A stretch of DNA of 64,000 nt from Intestinicryptomonas porci (GTDB lineage Bacteria; Verrucomicrobiota; Verrucomicrobiia; Opitutales; Intestinicryptomonadaceae): the NCBI RefSeq assembly GCF_033971905.1, contig NZ_JALBUT010000007.1, positions 62,001 through 126,000 of the forward strand, written 5' to 3'. How positions within the stretch are numbered: position 1 is the first letter of the stretch; each line of letters begins with the position of its first letter. The notes under the pieces were generated by a model. It was not told the origin of the DNA, ran no database searches, and worked only from the letters and a program-made list of their open reading frames with translations. Made by a program: the position numbers and the translations under genes. Positions 42,529 through 51,153 of this stretch are shown here, piece after piece.

Positions 42529-43167
42529 ATGAATTACAAACATATAATTTGGGACTGGAACGGCACGATAGTGGACGACTCGTGGCTCAGTGTCGAGGTT
42601 TTAAACGGCATACTTAAAAGCTTCAACCTGCCCGAAGTCGGGAAAGAAGACTACCGCGAAAACTTTTCATTCCCCGTCATAAATTACTATCGCAAGCTCG
42701 GGTTGAACGTCTCAAAAGAAAAATTTGACGAAATCGGCAAAATCTTCATTAAAAATTTCAACGCCAAGCGTTTCGACTGCAAGCTAAATGACGGCGCATT
42801 AAATGTCATTCAAAAAATCAGCGCACATAAAATTCCGCAAAGCATTCTTTCCGCCTACGAGATAAATTTTTTAAACGAGGCGGTCGAATTTTTCGGAATT
42901 AAAAAGTATATGTCGAAAATTTCGGGGCTGTCTGACATCAACGCAAACACAAAGCTTGAACTTGGCAAAAAACACATAGAAAGCTTAAATCTTCCCCCAG
43001 AAGAAATCCTTGTGATTGGAGATACCGACCACGATTTTGAAGTCGCGCATAAAACAGGCGCAAACTGCGTACTTATGGCGACGGGGCACCAGTCAAGGCA
43101 AAGGCTTGCCAAAACCGGCGCGAAAGTCTGCATCGATTTCGCGGAACTCGACGGTTTTTTATTTTAA
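42529..43167 (+). CDS. HAD-superfamily phosphatase, phosphoglycolate phosphatase-like
   Basis: 212 residues. HAD motif I is IIWDWNGTIVDD, so the second Asp of the canonical DxD is Asn, a variant shared by a recognised subgroup of HAD enzymes. Motif II is around SILSAYE. Motif IV is VIGDTDHDFEVAHKTGANCVLMATGHQ, close to Gph and pyrophosphatase PpaX relatives. It probably dephosphorylates a small phosphorylated metabolite in the cytosol; the substrate is uncertain. The 3' end overlaps the convergent DUF1805 gene by nine bases. Confidence 0.88.
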   Translation: MNYKHIIWDWNGTIVDDSWLSVEVLNGILKSFNLPEVGKEDYRENFSFPVINYYRKLGLNVSKEKFDEIGKIFIKNFNAKRFDCKLNDGALNVIQKISAHKIPQSILSAYEINFLNEAVEFFGIKKYMSKISGLSDINANTKLELGKKHIESLNLPPEEILVIGDTDHDFEVAHKTGANCVLMATGHQSRQRLAKTGAKVCIDFAELDGFLF

Positions 43168-43440
43168 AAGCCTTAGAGCCTCCAAGCCCGACATTCCCTC
43201 TTTCACTCCGCAAGCCGCCGCCTTTGAAGTCAGTGCGCAAACTTTTGCATTAAGCATATCGTCAAAATTTTTGACTCCCGTCACAATCGCCCCAGCGTGC
43301 CCGAGCTTCTCAGCGGTTTCGATTTTAATGTAGCCGCAGGCAAGAAAGCCTTTGGCATTTTTTATAATCATCAAGGCAGCCCCGTACATGTCAATCTTTG
43401 CGGCTTCCAAATCCATATTTTCAATTTTAAGCTTTTCCAT
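43159..43440 (-). CDS. DUF1805 (YunC-like) protein
   Basis: 93 residues from the ATG at 43440 (MEKLKIENMDLE); an in-frame ATG at 43452 inside the upstream stop region is possible. The sequence fits YunC/DUF1805: LMIIKNAKGFLACGYIKIETAEKLGHAGAIVTGVKNFDDMLNAKV. These small proteins are widespread but of unknown function. It lies right after an SDR oxidoreductase gene on the same strand, so the two may be co-transcribed. Confidence 0.85.
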   Translation of the reverse strand: MEKLKIENMDLEAAKIDMYGAALMIIKNAKGFLACGYIKIETAEKLGHAGAIVTGVKNFDDMLNAKVCALTSKAAACGVKEGMSGLEALRLLK

Positions 43441-43444
43441 GGCA

Positions 43445-44179
43445 TTAAACATAAATCATTTTTTTCGTCATTCCCCCGTCGCAATAAAAATTTTGCCCCG
43501 TTATAAATCCCGATTTTGAATTGTCGGCAAGAAAGAACGCAAGCTCAGCGATGTCAGACGGCACGCCCGCCCTGCCTGCGGGATGCTGCAAATGGTCTTC
43601 TTGGGTAAGCGGAGAATTTGAGCCGTTGTCAATCCATCCGGGAGAGATGCAGTTTACTCTTGCGGGCGCAAGCGACATTGCAAGAGCGTGCGTAAGAGAT
43701 ACGATCGCTCCCTTGGACGCGCTGTAAGCTTCGGTATTCGCCTCGCTCATCAATGCCCTTGTGGAAGCTATGTTCACCATCGGCGCGCCGTTTTTTTTCA
43801 AAATATCGCCGAACACTTTTGCAGACAGGAACACAGAAGCCACATTGGTTGCCATAACCCTGTTCCATTCTTCCAAAGAAAGGTCTTGAACGGGTTTATT
43901 TATGCCTATTCCCGCATTGTTTATTACTGCCCCGATTTTTTCTGAACCGCCGCCTAAAATTTGCTTTAAATTTTGCCACGAAGCAAGCGTTCCACAGTCG
44001 CCTTCAAAAATTTCAAAGTTCTTAAAGCCGTCTTCATTAAAATCATAAGCCGTTTTTTCAAGGGATTTTTTTGAAATGTCAAAGCATACCGCGCGCCAAT
44101 TCTCTCCCAAAAATTTTCTTGCAATACCCTTCCCTATGCCCGATGCGGCACCCGTAATTATTACAATCTTTTCTTCCAT
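43445..44179 (-). CDS. Short-chain dehydrogenase/reductase (SDR) family oxidoreductase
   Basis: 244 residues from the ATG at 44179 (MEEKIVIITGAASGIGKGIAR). Classical SDR: the NAD(P)-binding motif TGAASGIG, NNAGIG, catalytic Ser in NIASTRAL, YSASKGAIV with catalytic Tyr and Lys, and the SPGWID loop. The C terminus SGFITGQNFYCDGGM is the standard ending. The substrate is not predictable from sequence. An upstream in-frame ATG at 44203 is less likely. Confidence 0.9.
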   Translation of the reverse strand: MEEKIVIITGAASGIGKGIARKFLGENWRAVCFDISKKSLEKTAYDFNEDGFKNFEIFEGDCGTLASWQNLKQILGGGSEKIGAVINNAGIGINKPVQDLSLEEWNRVMATNVASVFLSAKVFGDILKKNGAPMVNIASTRALMSEANTEAYSASKGAIVSLTHALAMSLAPARVNCISPGWIDNGSNSPLTQEDHLQHPAGRAGVPSDIAELAFFLADNSKSGFITGQNFYCDGGMTKKMIYV

Positions 44180-44276
44180 AGTGCAGATTTTTTCCGAAAC
44201 CATGAATTTGTCAATATGCGATTGGAAAAATATTTCCCTTGCGAAAAAATTTCTTTTACAGTAAAAGAATTTACCA

Positions 44277-44765
44277 ATGAATAAAATATTTCATATTGCG
44301 ACAGCTTTTGTCTTTGCGTTTTTTGCATGCGCATGCGCGCCCAAAACCAATCCCGTTGAAACCCTGCCCGAAACGACTTGGCAGCCTGTATATGTAAAGG
44401 GAGCATCGAATTTAAAAATTTCAAAAGACAAGATTTACATACATTTTGAAAAAAATTTGGAGCTTGAAATAATGGGCGGAGCCTACCCCGTTAAATCCGA
44501 CACCGAGCTTTCCCGCAAAAAATTAAAAAGAAGCGAATGCCATTTCAAGGCAACCTTAAAGCCCATTGCAGTTTCGCCACAAACAAAAAACACGGAAAGC
44601 GAATTTTTGGAATTTCAAAACCTCTTCATAAAAGACTTGCTGTCGGCAGACACCATAAGGGTCAACGCAAACAAGCTCGAATTTTTGAAAGGCAAAAAAC
44701 TTCAAGTTGAATTAAAGCGAATTCCGAACAATCTTGGCAAAAACAAAAAATCGGCTTCAAATTAG
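44277..44765 (+). CDS. Exported protein, possibly META/HslJ-like
   Basis: 162 residues with a hydrophobic N terminus and cysteines near the cleavage region (FACAC), perhaps a lipoprotein although the lipobox is imperfect. ETTWQPVYVKG followed by a short beta-rich domain of about 110 residues recalls META/HslJ domains, but the match is weak and I assign no function. Its last codons form part of the terminator stem. Confidence 0.5.
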   Translation: MNKIFHIATAFVFAFFACACAPKTNPVETLPETTWQPVYVKGASNLKISKDKIYIHFEKNLELEIMGGAYPVKSDTELSRKKLKRSECHFKATLKPIAVSPQTKNTESEFLEFQNLFIKDLLSADTIRVNANKLEFLKGKKLQVELKRIPNNLGKNKKSASN

Positions 44766-44780
44766 AAAGCCGATTTTTTT
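44749..44780 (+). terminator. Terminator overlapping the stop codon of the small exported protein
   Basis: AATCGGCTT pairs with AAGCCGATT around the TAG stop, followed by a run of T. Confidence 0.8.
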
Positions 44781-44784
44781 AAGC

Positions 44785-45927
44785 CTATTTTCTCGTGCGC
44801 GACGGCTGTATTTGCCGCGGGGCAAAAGAAGCCGATCCTGTCGGAGAGCTTACCTTTATTGAAGGCTGCGCCGACGGCTTTATATGCGCGGGAGGCGAAC
44901 TTTTTACGGCATTCGGACGCTTGACATTTTGAGCAGGCACACCGCCCGTCTTCACCGCGGGAATTTTTGGATACGGTCTTTGCGCCGCGTCAGGCTTTGC
45001 GTTTTTTTTACCAAAATTCAAGTTTGTCAATGCCCCGCTTTGCGGCGCACGGTTTTTCACGCCCTTTGCACCGCTTCCGAATTTCGGCTTGCCCGAAACG
45101 GGCTTGTAGAAAACCTGCGGATGTACGGGTTTCGGACGGAAATTGGGATTGTGCGGCGGGCGTATAGGCAGCGGACGCGGAGGCAGAGGGCGCGGTCTGA
45201 AATGGTGCGGACGCTTGTGGTGCGAAAATATAATTACAGGGCGCGCAAAGGCATTCCAATAAATTATGTCCGAATACCACAAAGACGGAAACGTCGTAGT
45301 AAAAGAAACGCTTGTGGAAGTGGTTGTTGTAGTTGTTTTGGAAGACTCGGAAGATGTTTTGGAAGCCGCAGACACGGCTTTTTCAAAGCTCAAATTTTTC
45401 GGGGGAAAAGACGTAGGCAAAAACATTTGCGGATTTTTCTTAAATGTCGCGAAAAATTTTTCAATTGAAACAGTGTAAGGCTTGCCCGAAACGATGGCAA
45501 CCAGCGTGTCGTCTTTGTTTATCGAATTGTAAAGCCCGTTAAATTCGGAAGTGTCCCCAATGGCGTAAATTCCCATCAAAGCATAAACGCGGGCCTCATT
45601 TGACGGGGCGTTGTAAAAAATTTCCCTTAAAGTGTTCAGAGCCTCGCTTTTGTCTGTTTTGTAAATCAACGAAGAGAGGGCAAACGACTGCTCGGAAACG
45701 GTTGTGGCAGAATCCATATCCATGGCGACAACCGCGGAAGCTCTCGACAACGCCCAAGCCGCCTCGCCCGCACTCATCGGAGATTCGCTAACTTCGTAAG
45801 TTCCGATTGCAATTCCGTCGGGCTGAGATTCAGTAACGGTCGTGGTTGTGTTTTGAACAACAACAGCGGCGGTTGCGGTTGACAAAACCAAAACCCCGCA
45901 CAAGAGCAATGTTATTTTCTTTTTCAT
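44785..45927 (-). CDS. Exported protein with basic His/Pro/Arg-rich C-terminal half
   Basis: I do not recognise this 380-residue protein. A signal peptide (MKKKITLLLCGVLVLSTATA) is followed by an alpha-helical region of about 130 residues that includes SFALSSLIYKTDKSEALNTLREIFY, perhaps a HEAT-like helical fold. Then comes a Thr/Ser linker (SSESSKTTTTTTSTSVSF) and a strongly basic, low-complexity tail (HHKRPHHFRPRPLPPRPLP). The tail could bind metal, nucleic acid or an anionic surface polymer. No neighbour explains it. Confidence 0.75.
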   Translation of the reverse strand: MKKKITLLLCGVLVLSTATAAVVVQNTTTTVTESQPDGIAIGTYEVSESPMSAGEAAWALSRASAVVAMDMDSATTVSEQSFALSSLIYKTDKSEALNTLREIFYNAPSNEARVYALMGIYAIGDTSEFNGLYNSINKDDTLVAIVSGKPYTVSIEKFFATFKKNPQMFLPTSFPPKNLSFEKAVSAASKTSSESSKTTTTTTSTSVSFTTTFPSLWYSDIIYWNAFARPVIIFSHHKRPHHFRPRPLPPRPLPIRPPHNPNFRPKPVHPQVFYKPVSGKPKFGSGAKGVKNRAPQSGALTNLNFGKKNAKPDAAQRPYPKIPAVKTGGVPAQNVKRPNAVKSSPPAHIKPSAQPSIKVSSPTGSASFAPRQIQPSRTRK

Positions 45928-46002
45928 ACTTCCTCCTTTTTAAACCATATAAACAGAAAAAACAATCTAATATTTCAAACGCTCCAAAGGCATAAAAGTT
46001 TC

Positions 46003-46034
46003 AAAAAAAAAAGAGGCGGGCAAAAACCCGCCTC
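46003..46034 (-). terminator. Terminator of the Lys/Ala-rich tail protein gene
   Basis: On the minus strand GAGGCGGG, a six-base loop, CCCGCCTC and a run of ten T. Confidence 0.92.
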
Positions 46035-46046
46035 CAAAATAAAATA

Positions 46047-46460
46047 TCAGCAACCGCAGAATGTCGGATAGCAAGTCAGGGTTTCTCCCGCGCAAACCGC
46101 GAGATTTTCGCCGTCTGCCCAAAACTCGTCGTTAATCAAAATTTTGAATTCGACCGATCCCTTGGCGACTTTGTTTTCCCAAATCCATTCGTCGGAATCG
46201 ACGCACTGCAACAAAACGCCCTTTTGCCAATTAAGCCCCGCGCCTTCTCCGCGAATATAAAGGCTGTTGCCCCAGCCCGCATCTTTTTTCACGATGATGC
46301 GGGTAAGACCGCCGCAAGCTTTTGCCGCAACTTTTGCCGCCGCCGCAACTTTCTTTACTTTTGCGCTTTCAGCCTTTTTTTCAGCGGCTTTTTTGGCGAC
46401 TGTTTTCTTTGCAGGCGCGGTTGTTTTCGTTTCTTTTTTATTTGCCTTTTTCTCAGCCAT
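46047..46460 (-). CDS. Histone-H1-like Lys/Ala tail joined to a small beta domain
   Basis: 137 residues in two parts. Residues 1-50 are almost only Lys, Ala, Glu, Thr and Val (KKTVAKKAAEKKAESAKVKK), like the tails of bacterial histone-H1-like or DNA-binding proteins. Residues about 52-137 (RIIVKKDAGWGNSLYIRGEG, WQKGVLLQC, VEFKILINDEFWADGEN) resemble the immunoglobulin-like fold of CBM48/CBM20-type carbohydrate- or glycogen-binding domains. A cytosolic role binding glycogen or nucleic acid is possible but is inference. Three Cys cluster at the C terminus (CYPTFCGC). Confidence 0.7.
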   Translation of the reverse strand: MAEKKANKKETKTTAPAKKTVAKKAAEKKAESAKVKKVAAAAKVAAKACGGLTRIIVKKDAGWGNSLYIRGEGAGLNWQKGVLLQCVDSDEWIWENKVAKGSVEFKILINDEFWADGENLAVCAGETLTCYPTFCGC

Positions 46461-46559
46461 TTCGACTCCTTTTATTGGGATAAATATTTTATTTTCAAAA
46501 ATAAAGATGCAGTTTTTAAAAAATATGTCAAAGTTTTTTTATATATAAACTAAAACGTT

Positions 46560-47039
46560 TTATCTTCTCACATATCTTATAACATCGAACTTTTCCGATT
46601 TCAATAAAGTCTCTTTTTCAACAAAATTTGCAGAAATGTCGGGGAAAAAAACATCGCCTTGCGGCTTCATCTTGACCCTGCTCAAAATAACCTCAGAACA
46701 ATGAGGAATCGCCGAGGCGTAAAGTGCCGCGCCTCCGCAAATCCAAACAGGACGCTCTTCATTTTCATACGCAGATGCAAATTCCTCCAGAGAATTGAAA
46801 AATTTTGCGTTTTCAGAACGCGGGCATGAAGATGAAACCACAACATTTTCGCGGTTCGGCAGAGGCTTAAAGCCAAAACTTTCCCAAGTTCTCCTGCCAA
46901 ACACGACAATCCCGCCCATGGTCGTCTTTTTGAAATGTTTGAAGTCTTCGGAAATATGCCACGGGATTTCCAAGCCGCAACCGATTACCCCGTTTTCGGC
47001 GACTGCCGCAATTGCTTTCCAATTTTTAAAAACTTCCAT
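46560..47039 (-). CDS. folA: Dihydrofolate reductase
   Basis: 159 residues from the ATG at 47039 (MEVFKNWKAIAAVAENGVIG). NADPH-dependent reduction of dihydrofolate to tetrahydrofolate. Motifs: GLEIPWHISEDFKHFKKTT with the active-site acid, VVFGRRTWESFG (NADPH binding) and VWICGGAALYA. It starts one base after the thyA stop, the classic thyA-folA pair in which DHFR regenerates the folate oxidised by thymidylate synthase. Confidence 0.95.
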   Translation of the reverse strand: MEVFKNWKAIAAVAENGVIGCGLEIPWHISEDFKHFKKTTMGGIVVFGRRTWESFGFKPLPNRENVVVSSSCPRSENAKFFNSLEEFASAYENEERPVWICGGAALYASAIPHCSEVILSRVKMKPQGDVFFPDISANFVEKETLLKSEKFDVIRYVRR

Positions 47040-47040
47040 G

Positions 47041-47838
47041 TTAAACGGCAATCGGTGCTTTTATCGTCGGATGCGGGTCGTAGCCTTCCAAAACAAAATC
47101 TTCAAAGACAAAATCTTCGATGTTTTTGCGTTCCGGATTTAGCTTCATCAAAGGCAGACTCCTCGGCTCCCTTGAAAGCTGCAGCTTTACCTGCTCCAAA
47201 TGGTTCTTGTATATGTGCAAATCCCCGAATGTATGCACAAATTCTTTCGGCTTCAAACCGCACACCTGCGCAACCATCATTGTGAGCATCGCGTAGGAAG
47301 CGATGTTGAAGGGAACGCCCAAAAACAAGTCTGCGCTGCGCTGATAAAGCTGGCAGGAAAGCCCTCCGTCGGGCGAAACATAAAACTGGAAAAGAGCATG
47401 GCAAGGCGGGAGAGCCATTTTTTTGATTTCGCCGGGATTCCACGCGGAAACGATATGCCGCCTGCCGAACGGGTCTTTCTTTATGCCGTCTATCAAGTTT
47501 TTTATCTGGTTTATGCTCCCGCCGTCGGGAGTGCGCCAATCCGTCCACTGCGCGCCGTAAATTCTGCCCAAATCGCCATTTTTGTCAGCCCACTCGTCCC
47601 AGATTGTAACGCGGTTGTCGTTTAGGTATTTTATGTTGGTGTCGCCTTTCAAAAACCACAAAAGCTCGTAGATTATGGAGCGAAGATGAAGCTTTTTCGT
47701 CGTCAAAAGAGGAAATGACTCGCGCAAGTCAAAACGCGCCTGCGCACCGAAAACACCGATTGTGCCGACGCCCGTACGGTCTTTGCGCTCGTCGCCGTTT
47801 TCCAAAACCAATTTTAGCAAATCAAGATACTGTTTCAT
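47041..47838 (-). CDS. thyA: Thymidylate synthase ThyA
   Basis: 265 residues. Methylates dUMP to dTMP using methylene-tetrahydrofolate. Motifs: DRTGVGTIGVFGAQARFDLRESFPLLTTKK, LLWFLKGDTNIKYL, the catalytic Cys in LPPCHALFQFYV, CQLYQRSADLFLGVPFNIASYA, and HIYKNHLEQV. Folate-dependent ThyA, not ThyX. Co-directional and nearly contiguous with folA. Confidence 0.97.
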   Translation of the reverse strand: MKQYLDLLKLVLENGDERKDRTGVGTIGVFGAQARFDLRESFPLLTTKKLHLRSIIYELLWFLKGDTNIKYLNDNRVTIWDEWADKNGDLGRIYGAQWTDWRTPDGGSINQIKNLIDGIKKDPFGRRHIVSAWNPGEIKKMALPPCHALFQFYVSPDGGLSCQLYQRSADLFLGVPFNIASYAMLTMMVAQVCGLKPKEFVHTFGDLHIYKNHLEQVKLQLSREPRSLPLMKLNPERKNIEDFVFEDFVLEGYDPHPTIKAPIAV

Positions 47839-47853
47839 AAAAATCCCGCGAAT

Positions 47854-49305
47854 TTAACGGTTGCGCTTTTTCTTGTGCTTCGGGACGGCGACCATCAAGT
47901 CGGGCTCGTTTCGATAGTTGAAGCCTTCAAGCTTTCGTCGCTCAATCGGTCTTCCTATAAACCGCTCGATGCGCTCCAAGAAGAAAGTTTCTTCGGCGGA
48001 AAAGAGCGTGATTGCCTTGCCCTCTTTCTTTGCCCTGCCCGTCCTTCCGATTCTATGCACATAGTCTTCGGCGTGCTCGGGCACATTGTAGTTTATGACA
48101 TATCCGACGTTTGAAATGTCCAATCCCCTCGAAGCGATGTCGGTTGCAACCAATATGCCGACCTTGCCGTCCTTAAAAGAATTCAGAGCCTTGTCGCGCT
48201 CGCGCTGGGTTTTGTCGGAATGCAAAACAGCAAGCTTGAAGCCGTGCGCCGAAAGCCATTCCCCTATTCTGTCCGCATCCATCCGCGTGCGGGTAAACAC
48301 GATTACAACTTCGTCTTTTATGCTATTTATGACAGACAAAATCATATCGTACTTCTGGATTGAATCGACAGGATAAATGAAATGTTCTACCGTTTCGGCG
48401 GGCGAATGGATAATGCCGATTTCAATCCTCTCAGGGTCTTTCAACGCCCAGTTTGAAAGCCTCAAAACTTCAGGCGGCATCGTGGCTGAAAAGAAAAGCG
48501 TCTGCCTGTTTTTGGGGCAGGAGCGTATTATCCGCGTCACGTCGTCGATAAAGCCCATGTCAAACATTCTGTCAACTTCGTCCAAAACCAAATATTGAAT
48601 TGCGGACAAATCTACGACTTTCTGCTGCATCAAATCCAAAAGCCTGCCAGGAGTCGCCACAAGAATGTCAGTCCCCCTCTTTATTTGATTTATTTGGTTT
48701 TGCATAGAAACCCCGCCTTGAACCAGCACGACTTTCACGTCCGAATACGCGGAAAAAGCCTCGACCGCGTCGGCAATCTGGGCGGCAAGCTCCCTCGTGG
48801 GGCTTAAAATCAAAGCCCCTATCTTGTCTGAAACGGAAATTTTTTCTATAATCGGCAGAGCGAAAGCCGCAGTTTTGCCGGTGCCCGTTTGCGCCGTTCC
48901 GATAATGTCCCGACCCGAAAGCGCGATTGGAATGGCGCGCGTCTGGATTTCTGTCGGCTCCGAAAACCCCATTTTTCGGATTGCGGCAAGAGTTCTGTCG
49001 CCAAGCCCCAAATCGGCGAATTTTTTTACGTCGTCTCTTAGCGACTGCAAGTTTTCAATTTGCGGAACATCCTTTGGAATGCGGACAATTTTGCCAAAAT
49101 CCGAAGTTTCCCTGATTTTGCGCGCGTCGCCCTGCCTGCGTCCGCCGCGCCTGTTTTCAAAATAATCTGAAGATTTTGTTTTTTTCGGCTGCTTCAAGCC
49201 GCGAGTTCCCGCGGAAGAACGGGCTTTGCGCCCGCCCTTTGGCTTATTTTTTTGGCGGAATTTCAAGAGCCCGCCCAATGTCAATATTTTGCCTATAAAA
49301 TTCAT
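47854..49305 (-). CDS. DEAD-box-type ATP-dependent RNA helicase (RhlE-like)
   Basis: 483 residues from the ATG at 49305 (MNFIGKILTLGGLLKFRQKN). A basic N-terminal extension of about 85 residues precedes the two RecA-like domains. Seen: the Q motif region FADLGLGDRTLAAIRKMGFSEPTEIQ, motif I AQTGTGKTAAF, motif II VLDEVDRMFDMG (DEVD instead of DEAD), motif III SATMP and motif VI HRIGRTGR. Likely remodels structured RNA in ribosome assembly or mRNA decay. The longer in-frame start at 49416 lacks family support. Confidence 0.93.
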   Translation of the reverse strand: MNFIGKILTLGGLLKFRQKNKPKGGRKARSSAGTRGLKQPKKTKSSDYFENRRGGRRQGDARKIRETSDFGKIVRIPKDVPQIENLQSLRDDVKKFADLGLGDRTLAAIRKMGFSEPTEIQTRAIPIALSGRDIIGTAQTGTGKTAAFALPIIEKISVSDKIGALILSPTRELAAQIADAVEAFSAYSDVKVVLVQGGVSMQNQINQIKRGTDILVATPGRLLDLMQQKVVDLSAIQYLVLDEVDRMFDMGFIDDVTRIIRSCPKNRQTLFFSATMPPEVLRLSNWALKDPERIEIGIIHSPAETVEHFIYPVDSIQKYDMILSVINSIKDEVVIVFTRTRMDADRIGEWLSAHGFKLAVLHSDKTQRERDKALNSFKDGKVGILVATDIASRGLDISNVGYVINYNVPEHAEDYVHRIGRTGRAKKEGKAITLFSAEETFFLERIERFIGRPIERRKLEGFNYRNEPDLMVAVPKHKKKRNR

Positions 49306-49424
49306 CTGAACTTCATCATTAAAATAAAACCGATTTACGCAAGCAAAATTAAAGGGGCGCAAAAATCCAAAATTAAAACAAATAAAATTGACAGAAGAAA
49401 AAAAACTGTTTTTCATAAACTTTA

Positions 49425-51101
49425 ATGTTTAGATCAATTCTTATTCCCACCGCAGTTCTCCTTTCACTCACCACGCTTTTTGCCCAGCAGGAAATGCCTG
49501 CCGAATTGGCGTTGAAACTGAATGACAAGGCAGAGAAACTATTCCCCAATAATGCAAAAGCCCAAGACAAATGGCTTAACGAGCAAAATGAAAACTACAT
49601 GCTCCTGCCAATGCTGACGGCTCCCGCAGGCAACGAGGAAATTTTCAACAAACACATCAAACCCCTCGCCGAGAAAAAATTTGAACTCGACTTTACCTCG
49701 AAAGCCAAGTTTATACAGGACATGACAGAGGGTCTAATGGCGATAGACGCCTACAAAAACGTTTTTGGCGAAAACACCGCGCTTTTCAACAAGATGAAAT
49801 CGGATGTTTTGAAATCAAACCCCGAAGACTTCAAAAAAGCGGCTAAACAATTTGAAGAGCAGTCTCAAATGATGATTGAAATTGATTCTCTTCCAAGAAA
49901 TTCGCTGGTTGACGATACCCTCTTTTACGGTTTGAAAGCCGCCGCAAACAAGAAATTCCCGAACGACTTTGCAAAGCAGAAAACCTACCTTGAAAATATC
50001 CTGAACGTGTTTATTCAATACGAAGTTTTGGCGGTAAACACAGAAAGCAATGCGGAAGCTTCCGCCAAGGAAGAATCTGAAACGCCGCAACAAGTGCAGG
50101 CAAACCACCAGGAAATCCTGATGAACGCCCAAGTATTCATAAGGGGCGAGAACGGAGATGGCATAGGCATTATTTCGGAAATTAAAGGAAAGCCTGTTGT
50201 GATATTCCCAAAATCGTTTTATGATGCAAACGGCATGCTGATTGTAAACAGCGTTGACGAACCTGTTTCGTACTCCGATGTTTTGGTTGCGAAAAACGCT
50301 CCATATGCAATTGCAGTGGTAAAATCCATGCCAAACGGAATGAAGCCTATTCCAATGGCGTCAACCGAAGAATTGAAAAAATCAATAGAAAAGACAGCTT
50401 TTCTTTTCTTGGTCCAAGACAATTCAATTAATTTAAGGTCAAACTCAGTTGTTTCATTAAAAAATAACTCTTTGAATTTGAGCCGAAAATTGTTAAGCGG
50501 AACAAAACAAGGCACAGGGCTTTTCTTGTTCGATGAAAAAGGAAACGCCCAAATACTTGGTATCTGCATAACAGAAGAAAAAGATTTGGCTTTCCCCGAC
50601 TTCTCAAACAAAACACAAACGAAACACTTTAGCAGAGGAATGCAGAATAAAACCGAAAAGGTTTACGTTTCAAGAGTGGACGATAATTCGGGCTGGCAAA
50701 AAATAGACCAGGCAAAATTTGCGGAAGAAGTCGCACTTTTAAAGAAGATTTCCGACAACAACAATTCTTTCCTTTCATTCTTTCTTGTAAACAACTTAAA
50801 AGACCTTGCAAATCTTGAAGTCTTCAACAATATTACAAATAAATATTCAAAAATATTTAAAGAAGAAATACAAAACGAGCCTTCTTTGGAAAAGAACATA
50901 AAGAACATGATATCCGAAACAATCAATATCATGGGAAGAGATATTCGCAAAGTGAATATTTCAGAAATAAGCCCCGTTTTGAAATCGGAATTTGAATTTC
51001 AATTAAAGTTCCGCAATGCAATGATTGATTCTTTAAAATCAGTCTTAAAGAAAAATCAATTTAAACGCTTCGACTTTGAAGACATTAGAAAAACAAGATA
51101 A
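49425..51101 (+). CDS. Large exported protein of unknown function
   Basis: 558 residues with a signal peptide (MFRSILIPTAVLLSLTTLFA, cut near AQQ). The N-terminal 200 residues are helical and acidic. Residues about 235-400 (VFIRGENGDGIGIISEIKGKPVVIFPKSFYDANG ...) have the rhythm of a trypsin-like beta-barrel (compare GxGfi...NxHV), but KSF replaces the catalytic-His segment, so it may be an inactive relative. The C-terminal 120 residues are helical. Assignment is tentative. Confidence 0.7.
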   Translation: MFRSILIPTAVLLSLTTLFAQQEMPAELALKLNDKAEKLFPNNAKAQDKWLNEQNENYMLLPMLTAPAGNEEIFNKHIKPLAEKKFELDFTSKAKFIQDMTEGLMAIDAYKNVFGENTALFNKMKSDVLKSNPEDFKKAAKQFEEQSQMMIEIDSLPRNSLVDDTLFYGLKAAANKKFPNDFAKQKTYLENILNVFIQYEVLAVNTESNAEASAKEESETPQQVQANHQEILMNAQVFIRGENGDGIGIISEIKGKPVVIFPKSFYDANGMLIVNSVDEPVSYSDVLVAKNAPYAIAVVKSMPNGMKPIPMASTEELKKSIEKTAFLFLVQDNSINLRSNSVVSLKNNSLNLSRKLLSGTKQGTGLFLFDEKGNAQILGICITEEKDLAFPDFSNKTQTKHFSRGMQNKTEKVYVSRVDDNSGWQKIDQAKFAEEVALLKKISDNNNSFLSFFLVNNLKDLANLEVFNNITNKYSKIFKEEIQNEPSLEKNIKNMISETINIMGRDIRKVNISEISPVLKSEFEFQLKFRNAMIDSLKSVLKKNQFKRFDFEDIRKTR

Positions 51102-51113
51102 ATAAAAACAATT

Positions 51114-51148
51114 TAAAAGCGCATTGAAAAACAATGCGCTTTTTTTTA
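51114..51148. terminator. Terminator between the large exported protein gene and thiL
   Basis: AAAGCGCATTG pairs with CAATGCGCTTT around an AAAAA loop. A run of eight T follows on the plus strand, and the mirrored A-run could also terminate thiL. Confidence 0.9.
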
Positions 51149-51153
51149 ACGCC

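Noticed and set aside
42317..42532. A 71-codon plus-strand ORF ending in an ATGA overlap with the HAD phosphatase start.
   Set aside because: The peptide is rich in Lys, Phe and Leu without domain or signal features, starts in an AT-rich divergent promoter region and lacks a ribosome binding site. The overlap alone is too weak.
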